64,000 nucleotides of DNA from contig CM073591.1 of the NCBI GenBank assembly GCA_037074705.1, forward strand, positions 40,032,587 to 40,096,586, given 5' to 3'. Of the stretch, positions 53,601-64,000 are shown piece after piece. Within the stretch, counting starts at the first letter, position 1, and the number at the start of each line of letters is the position of its first letter. The notes under the pieces are model-generated. The model did no database searches, was not told the origin of the DNA, and saw only the letters and a list, made by a program, of their open reading frames with translations. The stretch comes from Zhengitettix transpicula. Lineage: Eukaryota > Arthropoda > Insecta > Orthoptera > Tetrigidae. Both the position numbers and the translations under genes were made by a program.

Positions 53601-56600
53601 TCACATGAAAAATTCTTTGGATTGTATGTTTTGTTAATTCTTTGAGAGTTTTGTATTAATTTATTACTAAGAGAATTTTTCATATTCTGGAGCTTAACTT
53701 GTAATACATCACCTCTTTTCTGAGTATCCTCATTTATTAATTTCTATTCATTGAGAATGATTTTTAACTATTAAAATATGTGGAATTGTTTATAATTATT
53801 GCAAGAAAACTATAGCTGAGGGACCAATTGTTGCTTTAGGAATTTTGGAAGAAAGTAGAATCTCTTGGTAATAAATTTTTATACAGGTATGTTAATTTTA
53901 ATTTACAATGTTCATCCCCATCTTTACATTTGATGAAATTTTTTCTTTCATTACAGTGTAATATTAACTATTTATAAAATTAAACACATCTCTTAAAATC
54001 CTTTTTTTTTCAAATATTAAGAATGATTTCTGAATCACTCACCTTCTATCTAGAGTTTATTGAAGGGTATAGTCGTCAGTCGTACCCGATTTTGTGCTCT
54101 GAATGGCTGTGTTTACTGACAATTTTACTCGGTGATAACAATCAGCATTCCTATTAAACTTCAATTCTTTATCAGCAGACTGACTGTGTTGAAGCTTTTG
54201 TTCTCATCGTATGTAGTACTCGTGGATACATTAAATTAAAATTTATAGGCTACAAATCTCAGCCTTCATCTCTCTCACACCTGTCGTGCTTTTCCTGCCA
54301 AAATAATTGTGATATACATTTACATTCCTTTGAAATGTAATTTCACATTAGGTTGTAGTAAATTTTATTTGAATCTTTTATCAATCATATGTGCAATACA
54401 ACACATTAATGAAATACCTTTTTTTTTGTTAAAGAGTAATGTCTACTGTGGGAAATGGTTTTTTGTAATCTTTATAATTCTATCTCCTTCTTGCCCCCTT
54501 TTTTAAAGCTTTTTCCTGTATTGTGTCCCTTATTCAAGACTAACAATCATGACCCACCGTGGAATCGCTCTTGAAATGTTTTTGTCATATTTGTTTTAAA
54601 ATTATGGTTGTGATAATTTGGTATTTCATTAAGACAAGTATTTAATTACTTAATCTAGTCAGTTGCAGTGTGGTTTGTGAATAGTCCCCTAATATACTCT
54701 GTATTCTCTAATTAATGTATTTTGTGACATGCTGTAAATTGCATACTGCTACATAGACTGGGAACTTAAGCTAAATCAGTTGATTTTGTTTGTTGAGTAA
54801 TATCTATAGAGGCCTATGGTTCATTTAAACAATCCTAGGTTGTGTAAATGCAATGTATTTTGATAGAATTTTAGTATATGTATTTTACTGTATGAAAGAG
54901 GTATGTGTGCATATGTTGAGCTTTCCTTATGTGCTATACATTTCAAAATGTAATCTTGCATCATGTAAATAAAATATATACATATATAAATATTATAATA
55001 CTGTAAATAAATATATTTGTTTAAAATGAAACATAAAAGAAAATGAATACATTCAGCACTATACTGGTTATCTTTCTTTCTATATTTTTCAATTTCCAAA
55101 ACACTTTCCTTCAATCCTCATGAGAAGGTCCCAAACTTATTCTCATCCATGCATAACGCTGTATATGAGATCACGTGAAAGTACATTATACATTACACGT
55201 ATTGTTTGTTTAATATTATTTTTTGCAGAAAAATTGAATTTTTATTTCGTAGTTATTGTCTTTAATTTAATGATTATTAATAAGAATGTTTGTCATTCTT
55301 TGCTCTATCTTATCTTTTTCTGACTGTAAAAATATGTTTAATTTGAAATAATGAAGAATGCACTCGTACACATATTTCTTGGGACAGATTAGTATTTTGT
55401 AGGGGTCAGTTTCATTCCCATTTAACGTACAGCTCTGCCAGTTTTAATTCAAGTGGAGCATAACCATACATTTCCTGAAAACACTAGAAAATATTACAGA
55501 TAGATTTCACAAGGTTTGAGAATTATAAAATTCAAGATTTAACTCTCTTTCTCAGCATTTAGAACAATATATCTCTGAATGAATTATTTACAGGCATTTT
55601 CTACTTTTGCATTGTTTCAAGACAGATTGTTCTAATCAAATTTGAAATTGTTGATTCAAATAAAATATTTTTGAAAAATAAAAGAATATGACTAAACTAT
55701 ATAACATACATATATATTAATAATCATTATTAAATTTTGTCTGTATTTGGCTATTTAATCTAATTATTAAAAATTAAGTAGATCATAGTCTATCTCCCTA
55801 CTTATGCCTGGAAATAATATATCTTACATCTATACAATGCATGAGGTGTATTGCTATAATGAAGAAAATATTGAATAAGTTGACTCCAGCATAAATTAAC
55901 GTTAAACCGATCACTTATCATCAATAAATGAGATTGGTTTTACAACATTGTCAGGATTCATTAACGTGGCATAATTTTAATTATTTATGGCTTTGTAATT
56001 AAAAATTTTGGTAGCTTACCAGGTTTCAGTAAGGCTGTTAATTCAGAAAACTGTTCACCACATCCACCCTTTCCCTGAGACAACTGTGGGAGTATGGAGC
56101 ATAATAATAAAACTAATAATTTTGAATCATAATTTTAATGATAGAAAAAATACATATGGTCCATTAAATATTTTAATTTTCTAAGCCCATAGCTTCCAGG
56201 TACTGATGCACTTAATACATGATTACTTTATTAGGAATGATACAGACCTGTGTTAACCAAACAGGAAATAAAGCAAAAAACATTGAAATCACTATAAAAA
56301 TAATAGGAAACATTTTAAATGGTTTCAACAATAATACAACAACTTTAGCATTTGTGATTGAGGATTACACAAGTATGTGTTGTCTGTCAATTTGCCTGTT
56401 GTATCATAGTAGCATTTTTTAAAGCAAAGTATCCTAAAAAGATTGTACAAAATAGATTTTGTGGAATTCAGAGAAATTGCAACAGTTTTGATTGATACAG
56501 TATTATTTGGAATATTCTAATTACAGACATTCAGAACAAACCAGTGAACAACTTAAATTGGTAATTTCATTGTATTTTTACTTTTCCGAAAGTGGGTTTC

Positions 56601-59399
56601 AAAGTAAAACTATGAAGTATTCTACAAACAATAAGATGGATGTCTTGTGGAGTAATGTTTCATATAGAGTGATCCATCATCTTCCTGGAATAGCACCATT
56701 GTTTAACTTTCAATATTACCATCAATAAGGGAAGACAGATTTTTAATTTTGTGAGTTTATCATGTTTTAAGCACAAGTCTAAACATTATTATGATTTAAC
56801 TATTGTTCTAAACATCTTTAGTCTACTTGAAGTATTTCACTAAAGAGTTTCTATATGTGGAATAGATGGCAAGATTTTAACTAAAATATATTAAGAAAAC
56901 TGAATAAATTTTACTTTTATTAAGTACTGGTTTGAAAAAGTTTTCAAACTCATTTAAATTTTCAATATTAACCATGATTTTATATATGTATAATTCTATG
57001 TTTGGAAAAGAAAAAAAATCTTCAGAAAATAAAACTTCAGTAAATTCTTTGCCAATTTTGTTGTAAACAAAGATGGCAAAAAATGTTTTCACGGCTAAAG
57101 TATAATATAAAGCTTTCAGAACTTAAACATGAATTTAATGGACACCAACTGTAAGGTGTAACCAAAGCAAATTTCTCAAAGAAAAAAAAATTAACTAAGA
57201 AACTGTGATTCCTCAATTACATGTTGGAGTTGAAAGTTATGACACTTCTGTGTAAGAAAAATATAATTACAAATTTTAAATCATGTAGTAAGTATTTTAT
57301 CACAGCTTTGATAGCCATAGAATTGGCTGTTTATGAAATGTGAGTTTTCACAATATCCGTTCAAACTGCTGACTAAGCAATTTATTTTTATCACTAACTT
57401 ATTTCTTCAAATAACAATCCAGATAATTGAGTTTACCAATATTGCTTTTTAATTTGTGACAGAAAGAAGACAGTGGATGACAGTTACGGATATAGTGAGA
57501 CCTTTCAAGCTGACAGAAGGGCCAATTTGTGGACCACCAACATCAAAGGGTCAAATTTTGTTCCCAGTTGTGAATATAATTTTCACTGTGATTTCAATGC
57601 TATCATATCGTCCTTAAAATATGCTCCTAGTAATGAAAGCTAATTGAACTGAGTCAAATATGAATATTGCTTTGCTCAAATTAATGGTATATGTTTTAAG
57701 ATACAAATAAAATAAAATGTGTTCAGTATATTTAAAAACCTCTTTTCAAAGAGTGAGCATGGAGTATGAGGAAACAAAGATCAGATCTATGTTAAAAAAA
57801 GAAAAATAGGAATGTTATAAATTGGCAAATCCATCCAAAAAGACAGGGAATCAATGCTATTTACTATAAATATATAATCGATAACTGCATCCAAGTCTTC
57901 TACCTGCACAACATATAATTTTCCTAGTTGACGTTAACAAAGATTTTCTTCTGTTGCTTATTGGTTTAAAGCAACACCTCAATATCTAGATTAACTTACA
58001 ACATAAATGTAAAGAAAATACTTGTATTGTTACAAATAAATGGATAAACTCATCTTAATGTGCACTTATTTGTAATGTTATTGGATATACTTAAATCTAC
58101 TCTATGTTTCTTAATTTGTTCCACAAATAATAACACCATTTGTGTTAATAAATTTGCTCTGTTGGACAAAACATGAAAATATATAAAAAATAGAATAACA
58201 TTTGTAAATCCTTTACAATAATTAAAATACAAATATACAATCAGCGAGTTCTTAAAATATTTCATATTTACACACATTAAATTTTACATAAAATGAGGTG
58301 AACAAGATCATAAATTCTTACTTAATATTTTTGTGATTAATCTCATTTTATTTATTTGATTGTTTGAATAAACAAATACTATCAAGGCACACATTTGTGA
58401 AATAAGTGAAAAATAAATGTGGGAAAAATTTCTGCTATTACATAATTGAATCTTTTCATAATATTTCAAAACAATATCAAAATTAACCAAACTATTTAAA
58501 GCAAAAGCACAAGGAAACTGGAAATCAGTAACTACCAGGGAAATTATATATTAATGTTGTTTACAGAAGTGAACAATGCTCACAACTATAAATACATGTG
58601 CAAAGGCCTCAAATTGAACACATTGAAACAAGCACCTCACTTAAAAGCACCATATCGATCAATTATACTAATCACCATATGAGAAACAACCTGATGTCAT
58701 CAGACTTATGATAAGTTCAAGAAAAAAACGGAAAACATTCCCATCGAAAACTCTAGAGAGAATATCATGTCAGTTAAAAAAAACTTGCACGGTTAACCAG
58801 ATGGTAGTATGATACTGTATACATTTATAATTTTAACAATTTAATAACAATTCAGACAGTAGCACATACATCATACTAAATATATCATTTTCACTCATCT
58901 TGTTTGTTTAGCAAAAATATCAGTAACCAACCTTGTACTTTAAAAAGTACCAGAAGGTAAGAATATTGAAATAATTTAATATAAAACTATAAAACATTAT
59001 AGACAATTATTATCTACATATGCATGTCTTTCTTTCCCCTATATTTACACTTAATGAAACACTTAAACTATCCGTCACAAATGAGGGTGGAGGAACAGCA
59101 CATACCATTATAACTCTATTCTCTTACCATTTCTGATATGAATAAAAACCATATAGAATGCAAATAGAAATATGATGGGTAGAAATTAACATGGTCAGTC
59201 ATTCAGGAAAAGAAAAGGAATGTTGTAAGTATTCTAGATGAAATATAGTAATACACACAAAATTTGTAGAAATTGAACATGTGTGTAGTTACTGTTCTCA
59301 AACTAAATTACATAATTATTTTCAAATATTGAAATACTTATTTATAAATGGATCTACTAAGAATAGAGCTAGCTGGCAGTCTTATAAATGTCTCTGTTC
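50637..59399. other. Convergent intergenic space between slpr and Atf3
   Basis: 8.8 kb without a recognisable gene. Both 3' UTRs may extend into it. AATAAA hexamers occur on both strands, as expected in AT-rich DNA. A CpG cluster lies at 54065-54300 and a family A tip at 55733-55772. 52255-52440 has faint resemblance to family C (gagagagaatggcttatt). Open frames of 60-97 codons are AT-driven and not recognised. Confidence 0.7.
55733..55772. repeat. MITE family A tip fragment
   Basis: aaattttgtctgtatttggc then tatttaatctaattatta matches the right end of the family A element at 25680-25725. Confidence 0.45.
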
Positions 59400-59705
59400 C
59401 TATGCCATGCAGCCTCCATCAACACCTCCAGAAGTTGACACATAACTACCACCAAAATTACAAGACTGGCCATAGTGCTGCTGGTGGCTGTGGTATGAAC
59501 CAGCAAAGGTTTCATATGCTTGACCGGGGTCTCCTCCACCACCAGTATAGCCATCACCTCCAACTACATTTCTTCCACTAGCTCCATTTTTAATGCAGTT
59601 GGGATTGTGCATGGATAGCATGTCCATGAGTCGACGGCGCTGAGTCTCCAGCTCCTGGATCTGACTTTTCAGATCATGGTTCTGGGTCTCTAGGATCTCT
59701 GACTC
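59400..59705 (-). CDS. Atf3: Atf3 terminal coding exon, leucine zipper
   Basis: The acceptor is ctttgcag, ending at 59706, and the stop is TAG at 59402-59400. It encodes 101 residues: the remaining zipper heptads, the post-zipper NPNCIKNGASG typical of ATF3/JDP2, then a Gly-, Tyr-, His- and Gln-rich tail ending GGCMA. The 3' UTR continues to lower coordinates. TAAAT on the + strand (AUUUA in the RNA) recurs just beyond the stop, which could be AU-rich instability elements as in other ATF3 mRNAs (inference). Confidence 0.94.
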   Translation of the reverse strand, partial: ESEILETQNHDLKSQIQELETQRRRLMDMLSMHNPNCIKNGASGRNVVGGDGYTGGGGDPGQAYETFAGSYHSHQQHYGQSCNFGGSYVSTSGGVDGGCMA

Positions 59706-62456
59706 CTGCAAAGTTAAAATACTGTTTGACACTTGTTCAATGCATTAATTGGCACCCATTTAGACATGGACTACCAAAGTTATGCTTGTATATATAGTAC
59801 ATACATGAAATATAACATGTTAAAAATATGCGAATTAGTTAAAATTTCATTGACTTCAAAAATGTTTAGTGATATACTGGACACTATTTTTTTTCCTTAA
59901 GATTTGCTTTCCTACAACTGTTTATGAATTTAATCTTCTCAAGTAAATCACAGATAGTGGAGAAATCAAGGAGTGAGTATTTCTTCTTGTTAGAAACATA
60001 TCAAATTCTGAACATCATAATGGTAATAACTTTACTAAATCTCACATTTTTTTTGCACATACAAAATTTACAATTTGTTTGGTAGAAGATAAAGAAAACC
60101 ATATTATAATAATTTCATTGTCACTACCAAACAACAAATTAGTGACTGGACAATGCAATTATCTATTCCCCTGTTAACTTTAATTTTATGGAATTGAAAT
60201 AGTTGCTTTTAAAGTGCAGTTATGCTAAATTTGTAAGAGTTACACTAATTTTGTAGGTTTTTCAGTTAGGACTTGATGTAACTAAATTAAATACTGACTA
60301 GTTGAACAGGAAAAATATATGTGATATTTTAGTTTCAATTTAATAATGGAATGATATTATGGGAACAATCTCAAGAAATATTGCTGTAACTCGTACTGAC
60401 CTGCACTAGGTTAACAGTTCTTTCCCTCTTTTTCAGTCTGCATTTAGTTGCAGCAATTTTGTTTCGTTCTCTACGTCGTCGTCTTCTTTCTTCGTCTTCG
60501 GGTGTGAGCTAAAATTAAAATTTCTCACTGTTACTTACTGGTAATAAATTAATAATTATTATTTATGAACTCATGCTTTTGAGAATTACATGCCTGAATC
60601 ATAGAGTTAATTGAAATTATGAAAAAACTTCAATTTTTCGACCCGAAACATATATACTCAAAACCATGTCATAATTGTAAATATGTTCTGAAGTACACAT
60701 TTAATGTCACAATTTGTGCTATATTTACACACTCAATTAAAAATTGGGTCTTACATTTTCTTTCCAACATTTCTGAATATTGTGTAACATACACATCATA
60801 ACTAACACAGTTACTTAAGTGAGTCATTATTATTTATTTTAGAAAAATAAAGGAAATGTAAAATATATGGAGATCACTGTGAGATTGAGGTTCAAATGAA
60901 ATGCAGTTTGACAACTTACTTTAATGTACCAGCACTCTTATTGCACAGCACATAAAAATCATCAAGCCTTGGGAGGTAATAATGGTAAACATAAGCCAAT
61001 ATGACATAGTTACCAAATTTCAAAGTTGTAAACACCTCGGTAAAATAGATATTTCTTTCAGAGAGATGAAAATCAGTATGGAAATTCACAGAAAAGTGGG
61101 AAGTGAGAAATTACGATACAAATTCAACGATTTAGAAAAGTAATGAAAGTGAAGATTCAAGTTGTGTTGCCAAATATTAATATCCCCTAGTCAGGCTGCA
61201 GCCCAATAATTTTTTTTTAACTGATAAATTTCTCAGTAATAGACCCTCTAAAGTTTAATGTACTTCAATTTGCATTTCTCCTCAAATTTCCATATACTTG
61301 TTAAATGTCTTTACAGATGTTCTTCATTCATAAACAGCTTCTTATATATTACATCTAGCCTACCTCTGTGAAATATCAACATAATGTTTGCCTTTCTCAG
61401 AAAATGGTCTTTTCAAGGACTTGGAGGTTTTCCTGTCTCATTCATCCTAAGCTTACCCCCAGGCCTGGCGAGAGAAGATCAGCGTAGTCGTCCAAGGCCA
61501 CACCTACCTCCTCTTCACAGCCTTCTCTACGTGCTATCTTGGGGCCCCGGTCGTAGGCAAGTGGGTCGTCCAGCAGTGATCCAGTGGCACGGCGTTTGGT
61601 CTGAATAGTTAACTTCAGCCCTTCCTTTATAAGCTGGGAGCAGGTATGCTGTACTGATGGGGTCCCTGCAAATTGGAAACTATGGTATTAATTCTAGAAC
61701 ACAACTTTTTCCTTAACTTGTATGGATGGAAAAATATAATAAAGAGTAAAGTAAGTATGGTTGGAAAGTAGTTATGTAAATAAAGATTGAAATATAAAAC
61801 AGAACTTGCTAAAAAAAATTTTAGAATGTAAATAAAACAAGAGACTATTAGTTGCTACTAATTAGTAATAAATACAGAGGTAGAGCTTTCAGAGAGGGAA
61901 AGTAAGACTATAAAAGGCAATTTATGAGTAATGTTGCATGTTGTGACACTATCTAAACATATTGTTCTAAAAGATGTACATACTAAAAAGTAGTATGACA
62001 TCTCTCACATTTGAAATAGGTATTCTTCTTCCTGAACAGTAAAATTAATATAATACTAATTTCAATACATAAAATATTTATTCTCCTCAAGCCAAACCAC
62101 ATACATCTGGTGTAATATTTTTTTTTCCTTATGTACTCATATGAATATATTTAACTATATAGTTGGCATTTGTTTCACTCACCCCCTGTGGGGCTGGCCA
62201 AGGGTGAGCGACAGCTGGACTGCCCGCTGCTACTGCTGCTGCTGTTGTCACCCATACTGCTGTGGCCTGGGGGCACAGATGCAATTCGTGGGCCTCTGCT
62301 GCCACCTCCCCCATTTCCAGTGTAAGCATCAAATGGGTTGGTCATAGCTATAAGTGAGTTAAGTATCTCTGGGGTTTTGGGTGTTGTACACGAACCCTCG
62401 ACACCCAACAGTCCAGCAGCACCAGCTGCATTGACATTCACATTCAGGTTGTACAT
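59400..62456 (-). CDS. Atf3: Atf3, bZIP transcription factor (ATF3/JDP2 type)
   Basis: Nuclear bZIP activator/repressor that binds AP-1/CRE sites as a dimer, induced by stress and JNK signalling. Four coding exons on the - strand: 62456-62183, 61665-61508, 60508-60401, 59705-59400. All boundaries are GT-AG with matching phases (1, 0, 0), giving 281 residues. The N-terminus has the conserved insect block TPEILNSLIAMTNPF. Exon 2 has SVQHTCSQLIKEGLKLTIQ, found in Atf3 orthologues. Exon 3 is the basic region (ERNKIAATKCRLKKRERT) with the invariant N-x-x-A-A-x-x-C-R. Exon 4 gives leucines every seventh residue (ESEILETQ, DLKSQIQEL, RRRLMDMLSMH) and a Gly/Ser/His-rich tail. An in-frame TAG nine codons upstream of the ATG supports the start. 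Fly Atf3 has a much longer tail, and this one stops soon after the zipper. JDP2 is a less likely name because the N-terminal blocks fit insect Atf3. Confidence 0.94.
59706..60400 (-). other. Atf3 intron 3, nothing notable
   Basis: 695-base AT-rich intron splitting the basic region from the zipper, a position common in ATF3 genes. No repeats are seen. Confidence 0.8.
60401..60508 (-). CDS. Atf3: Atf3 exon 3, basic DNA-binding region
   Basis: A 108-base exon (36 codons). The acceptor is ttttag, ending at 60509, and the donor is gtcagt, starting at 60400. It encodes LTPEDEERRRRRRERNKIAA followed by TKCRLKKRERTVNLVQ, the complete basic region and the first zipper leucine. Threonine in the AAT-K-C-R core is the form I recall for insect Atf3, whereas Fos and vertebrate ATF3 have AAA-K-C-R. 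Confidence 0.95.
60509..61507 (-). other. Atf3 intron 2, nothing notable
   Basis: 1-kb AT-rich intron without a recognisable feature. Confidence 0.8.
61508..61665 (-). CDS. Atf3: Atf3 exon 2 of coding region
   Basis: The acceptor is tttgcag, ending at 61666, and the donor is gtaggt, starting at 61507. It starts with two bases finishing the glycine codon and encodes TPSVQHTCSQLIKEGLKL, TIQTKRRATGSLLDD and a short acidic end CEEE. The 5' half is strongly conserved in insect Atf3. On the + strand an overlapping open frame exists but is a shadow. Confidence 0.92.
61666..62182 (-). other. Atf3 intron 1 of coding region, nothing notable
   Basis: 517-base intron, AT-rich, without repeats. Confidence 0.8.
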
Positions 62457-62646
62457 TGTGGAAATGTTTATAAAACACTATTCAAAGTGACAGGTCAACA
62501 ATGTCCAGAAATCACTCAAAATGACTGCAGCCCTACGCAACAGTCACTCAGAAAAATACTTCAAACACTAACTGAATATAAAATTTCAGGCAATGACACT
62601 TTACAGTGTGGCAGTTATGGTTCCACTGGAGAATTTGAGCTGCGAC
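62183..62646 (-). CDS. Atf3: Atf3 exon with 5' UTR and N-terminus
   Basis: The acceptor is ttctttcag, ending at 62647 after a long pyrimidine tract. 62646-62457 is 5' UTR and the ATG is at 62456-62454. The donor is gtgagt, starting at 62182. It encodes 91 residues: MYNLNVNVNAAGAAGLLG, TPKTPEILNSLIAMTNPF, then a Gly/Ser-rich stretch ending RSPLASPTGG. It ends in phase 1. The first, non-coding exon lies further up and is not located. Confidence 0.92.
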
Positions 62647-63599
62647 CTGAAAGAAAAAAAAGAGAACAGGTTAAACCAATTTACTTCAGAACATAGATTA
62701 AATAGAAGTTACAATTATCTAAAAGAGACACAAATTTTATTGTGCAAAATAATAGTTACAAAATTAGCTACAAAGTTGAAAAGGTTCTAATTTTCGTGTA
62801 CTTCAAAGCTGAATAAAAGAAAAGATAGTGCATAATTTAGGTTGATGTGAATATAAATTTATTTATTATACCAATAATCAGATTGAACAAATAGTAAGCT
62901 GGTAGCTACAATAATCTTATTTTTTTAGTCACTAAAATAAAAGTTTGAATGTAGAAATAATAATTACTCTAATTTCACATAAATATATAATATCTTTAAA
63001 GATAATGTACTGTTAAGAAGTTAGAATTCAAAAGTTATAATAGTTCTTCCAAATATTATGTCTTGTCATTTTGAATTTTTTACTTAACTTGTATGTAATT
63101 TATATTCTTGAATCAAGGAAGAAATATTCTCAAATTATCAGAAACTACATCGAATAAAGACAGACTGTTTCCAAATGTAAATAAAGTATGAGTGTTGGTA
63201 ACATACCAATAATGAAATGCAGCATTTACACAAAACATTTTTCAGTTGCAATGTTGACTATTACATTACGAGAAATCAAAATCAGCAAATTTAAATCTTT
63301 CACTACTTTATCACGTAAACTATAACCTCCAATGATGATATGAACAAGAGGACACAAATACATCTCAAAACGGTGAGGTATAAACATCCATTCCATCAGC
63401 ATAACAATATTGAGTATACAAAAACCATTGTTTGATGCAATATATTTAATCTTCTTTTAAGTTAATTTTATTTTAGTGTTTCTATCACATTTGTAAAAAT
63501 GACTGGTTATTTATAAGTTTAGAAATACCATTGAGGATTTGGGCTATTTCTTTTTTTTCTCAACAATAGTCGCTAACACGAATGAATAAAAACAACAAT
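62647..63599 (-). other. Upstream intron of Atf3
   Basis: AT-rich, CpG-poor DNA between the 5' UTR acceptor and the CpG-richer right edge. Probably the 5' UTR intron. No exon is recognised. Confidence 0.5.
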
Positions 63600-64000
63600 T
63601 TTTAGCATTACATGTTATATTAAATTACAATCGATTCAAGAATTCGCAGCTTAGGCTGTATTTCGAAAACAAATCTAGGCGCGTTTATAGAAATTATTTG
63701 AGACATAAAAATTGTAAGTAACAAACCGAAAGTGATGAGATGCAATTATGTGTAAATTGAACCGATAACGACGTCAGTAATTTAACATTCCAAAGCAATT
63801 TTCAAAGCATTGTTGTTCTGGTACTTTGTTGTCAGTGAGTCAACTGTCGACTGAGAACATCCTCTGAAATTTACCCCCTTCAGCGACCGTCTGACTTGAC
63901 TGACAATCTATCTTAATCAGCAGGGATGAGGGCTCGCCACACAAGATAAATATCAGTCTTAAAATGGGGTTTCCGGTCACCCTGGACTTCTCTCGCTTTC
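63600..64000 (-). promoter_or_regulatory. candidate Atf3 promoter / first-exon region
   Basis: CpG dinucleotides, scarce across the preceding 35 kb, become frequent here. On the - strand there is a near-CRE, TGACGTCG, at 63776-63769, one base off the CRE/ATF consensus. No TATA box or donor site can be assigned with confidence, so this is a position-based guess: the 5' UTR acceptor at 62646 demands an upstream first exon, and this is the nearest CpG-rich DNA. Confidence 0.3.

Noticed and set aside
59348..59581. + strand frame over the last Atf3 exon
   Set aside because: A shadow of the bZIP coding exon on the opposite strand.

Overview
The window is animal nuclear DNA, almost certainly from an insect. 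Genes are split into short exons by long AT-rich introns with GT-AG boundaries, and there are no bacterial-style operons. The repeats are those of a large insect genome: MITEs, piggyBac-type TTAA elements, and jockey-like and Penelope-like remnants. A hemimetabolous insect such as a cockroach or termite is my guess from the repeat style and intron sizes, but that is inference only.

Two protein-coding genes can be read with confidence and they face each other tail to tail. (1) slipper (slpr), the insect mixed-lineage kinase (JNK kinase kinase), lies on the + strand. Ten coding exons from 23473 to 50342 give the last 819 residues: the second half of the kinase domain, the leucine-zipper coiled coil, a CRIB motif split by an intron, and a proline/serine-rich tail ending in the family's C-terminal motif. 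The SH3 domain and the kinase N-lobe are not in the window as far as I can see. (2) Atf3, a bZIP transcription factor of the ATF3/JDP2 type, lies on the - strand. Four coding exons from 62456 down to 59400 give a complete 281-residue protein, with a 5' UTR reaching a splice acceptor at 62646/62647. In flies, Slpr starts the MAP kinase cascade that activates JNK, and Atf3 is a stress-responsive bZIP factor connected to the same pathway, so the pairing is functionally suggestive.

Layout: 1-22.3 kb has no recognisable exon and is rich in CpG and repeats. It holds a jockey RT remnant, a 500-bp direct duplication, four copies of an unidentified ~460-bp repeat, a 500-bp inverted-repeat element and a 554-bp near-perfect palindrome. 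It is either a long 5' intron of slpr or upstream intergenic DNA. From 22.3 to 23 kb a small CpG cluster is followed by a sharp fall in CpG frequency. From 23.5 to 50.3 kb is slpr, whose introns carry several long-TIR MITE families often next to (TA)n arrays, two TTAA-flanked hairpins, a Penelope-like endonuclease remnant and an antisense transposon-associated pseudogene. From 50.3 to 59.4 kb is the convergent intergenic space, from 59.4 to 62.6 kb is Atf3, and from 62.6 to 64 kb is its upstream region, where CpG returns near the right edge.

I found no new molecular system of the defence or CRISPR kind. The items most worth a second look are the CpG boundary next to the missing slpr 5' half, the palindrome, the unidentified repeat family with open reading frames kept in several copies, and a possible small nested gene on the - strand at about 42 kb.
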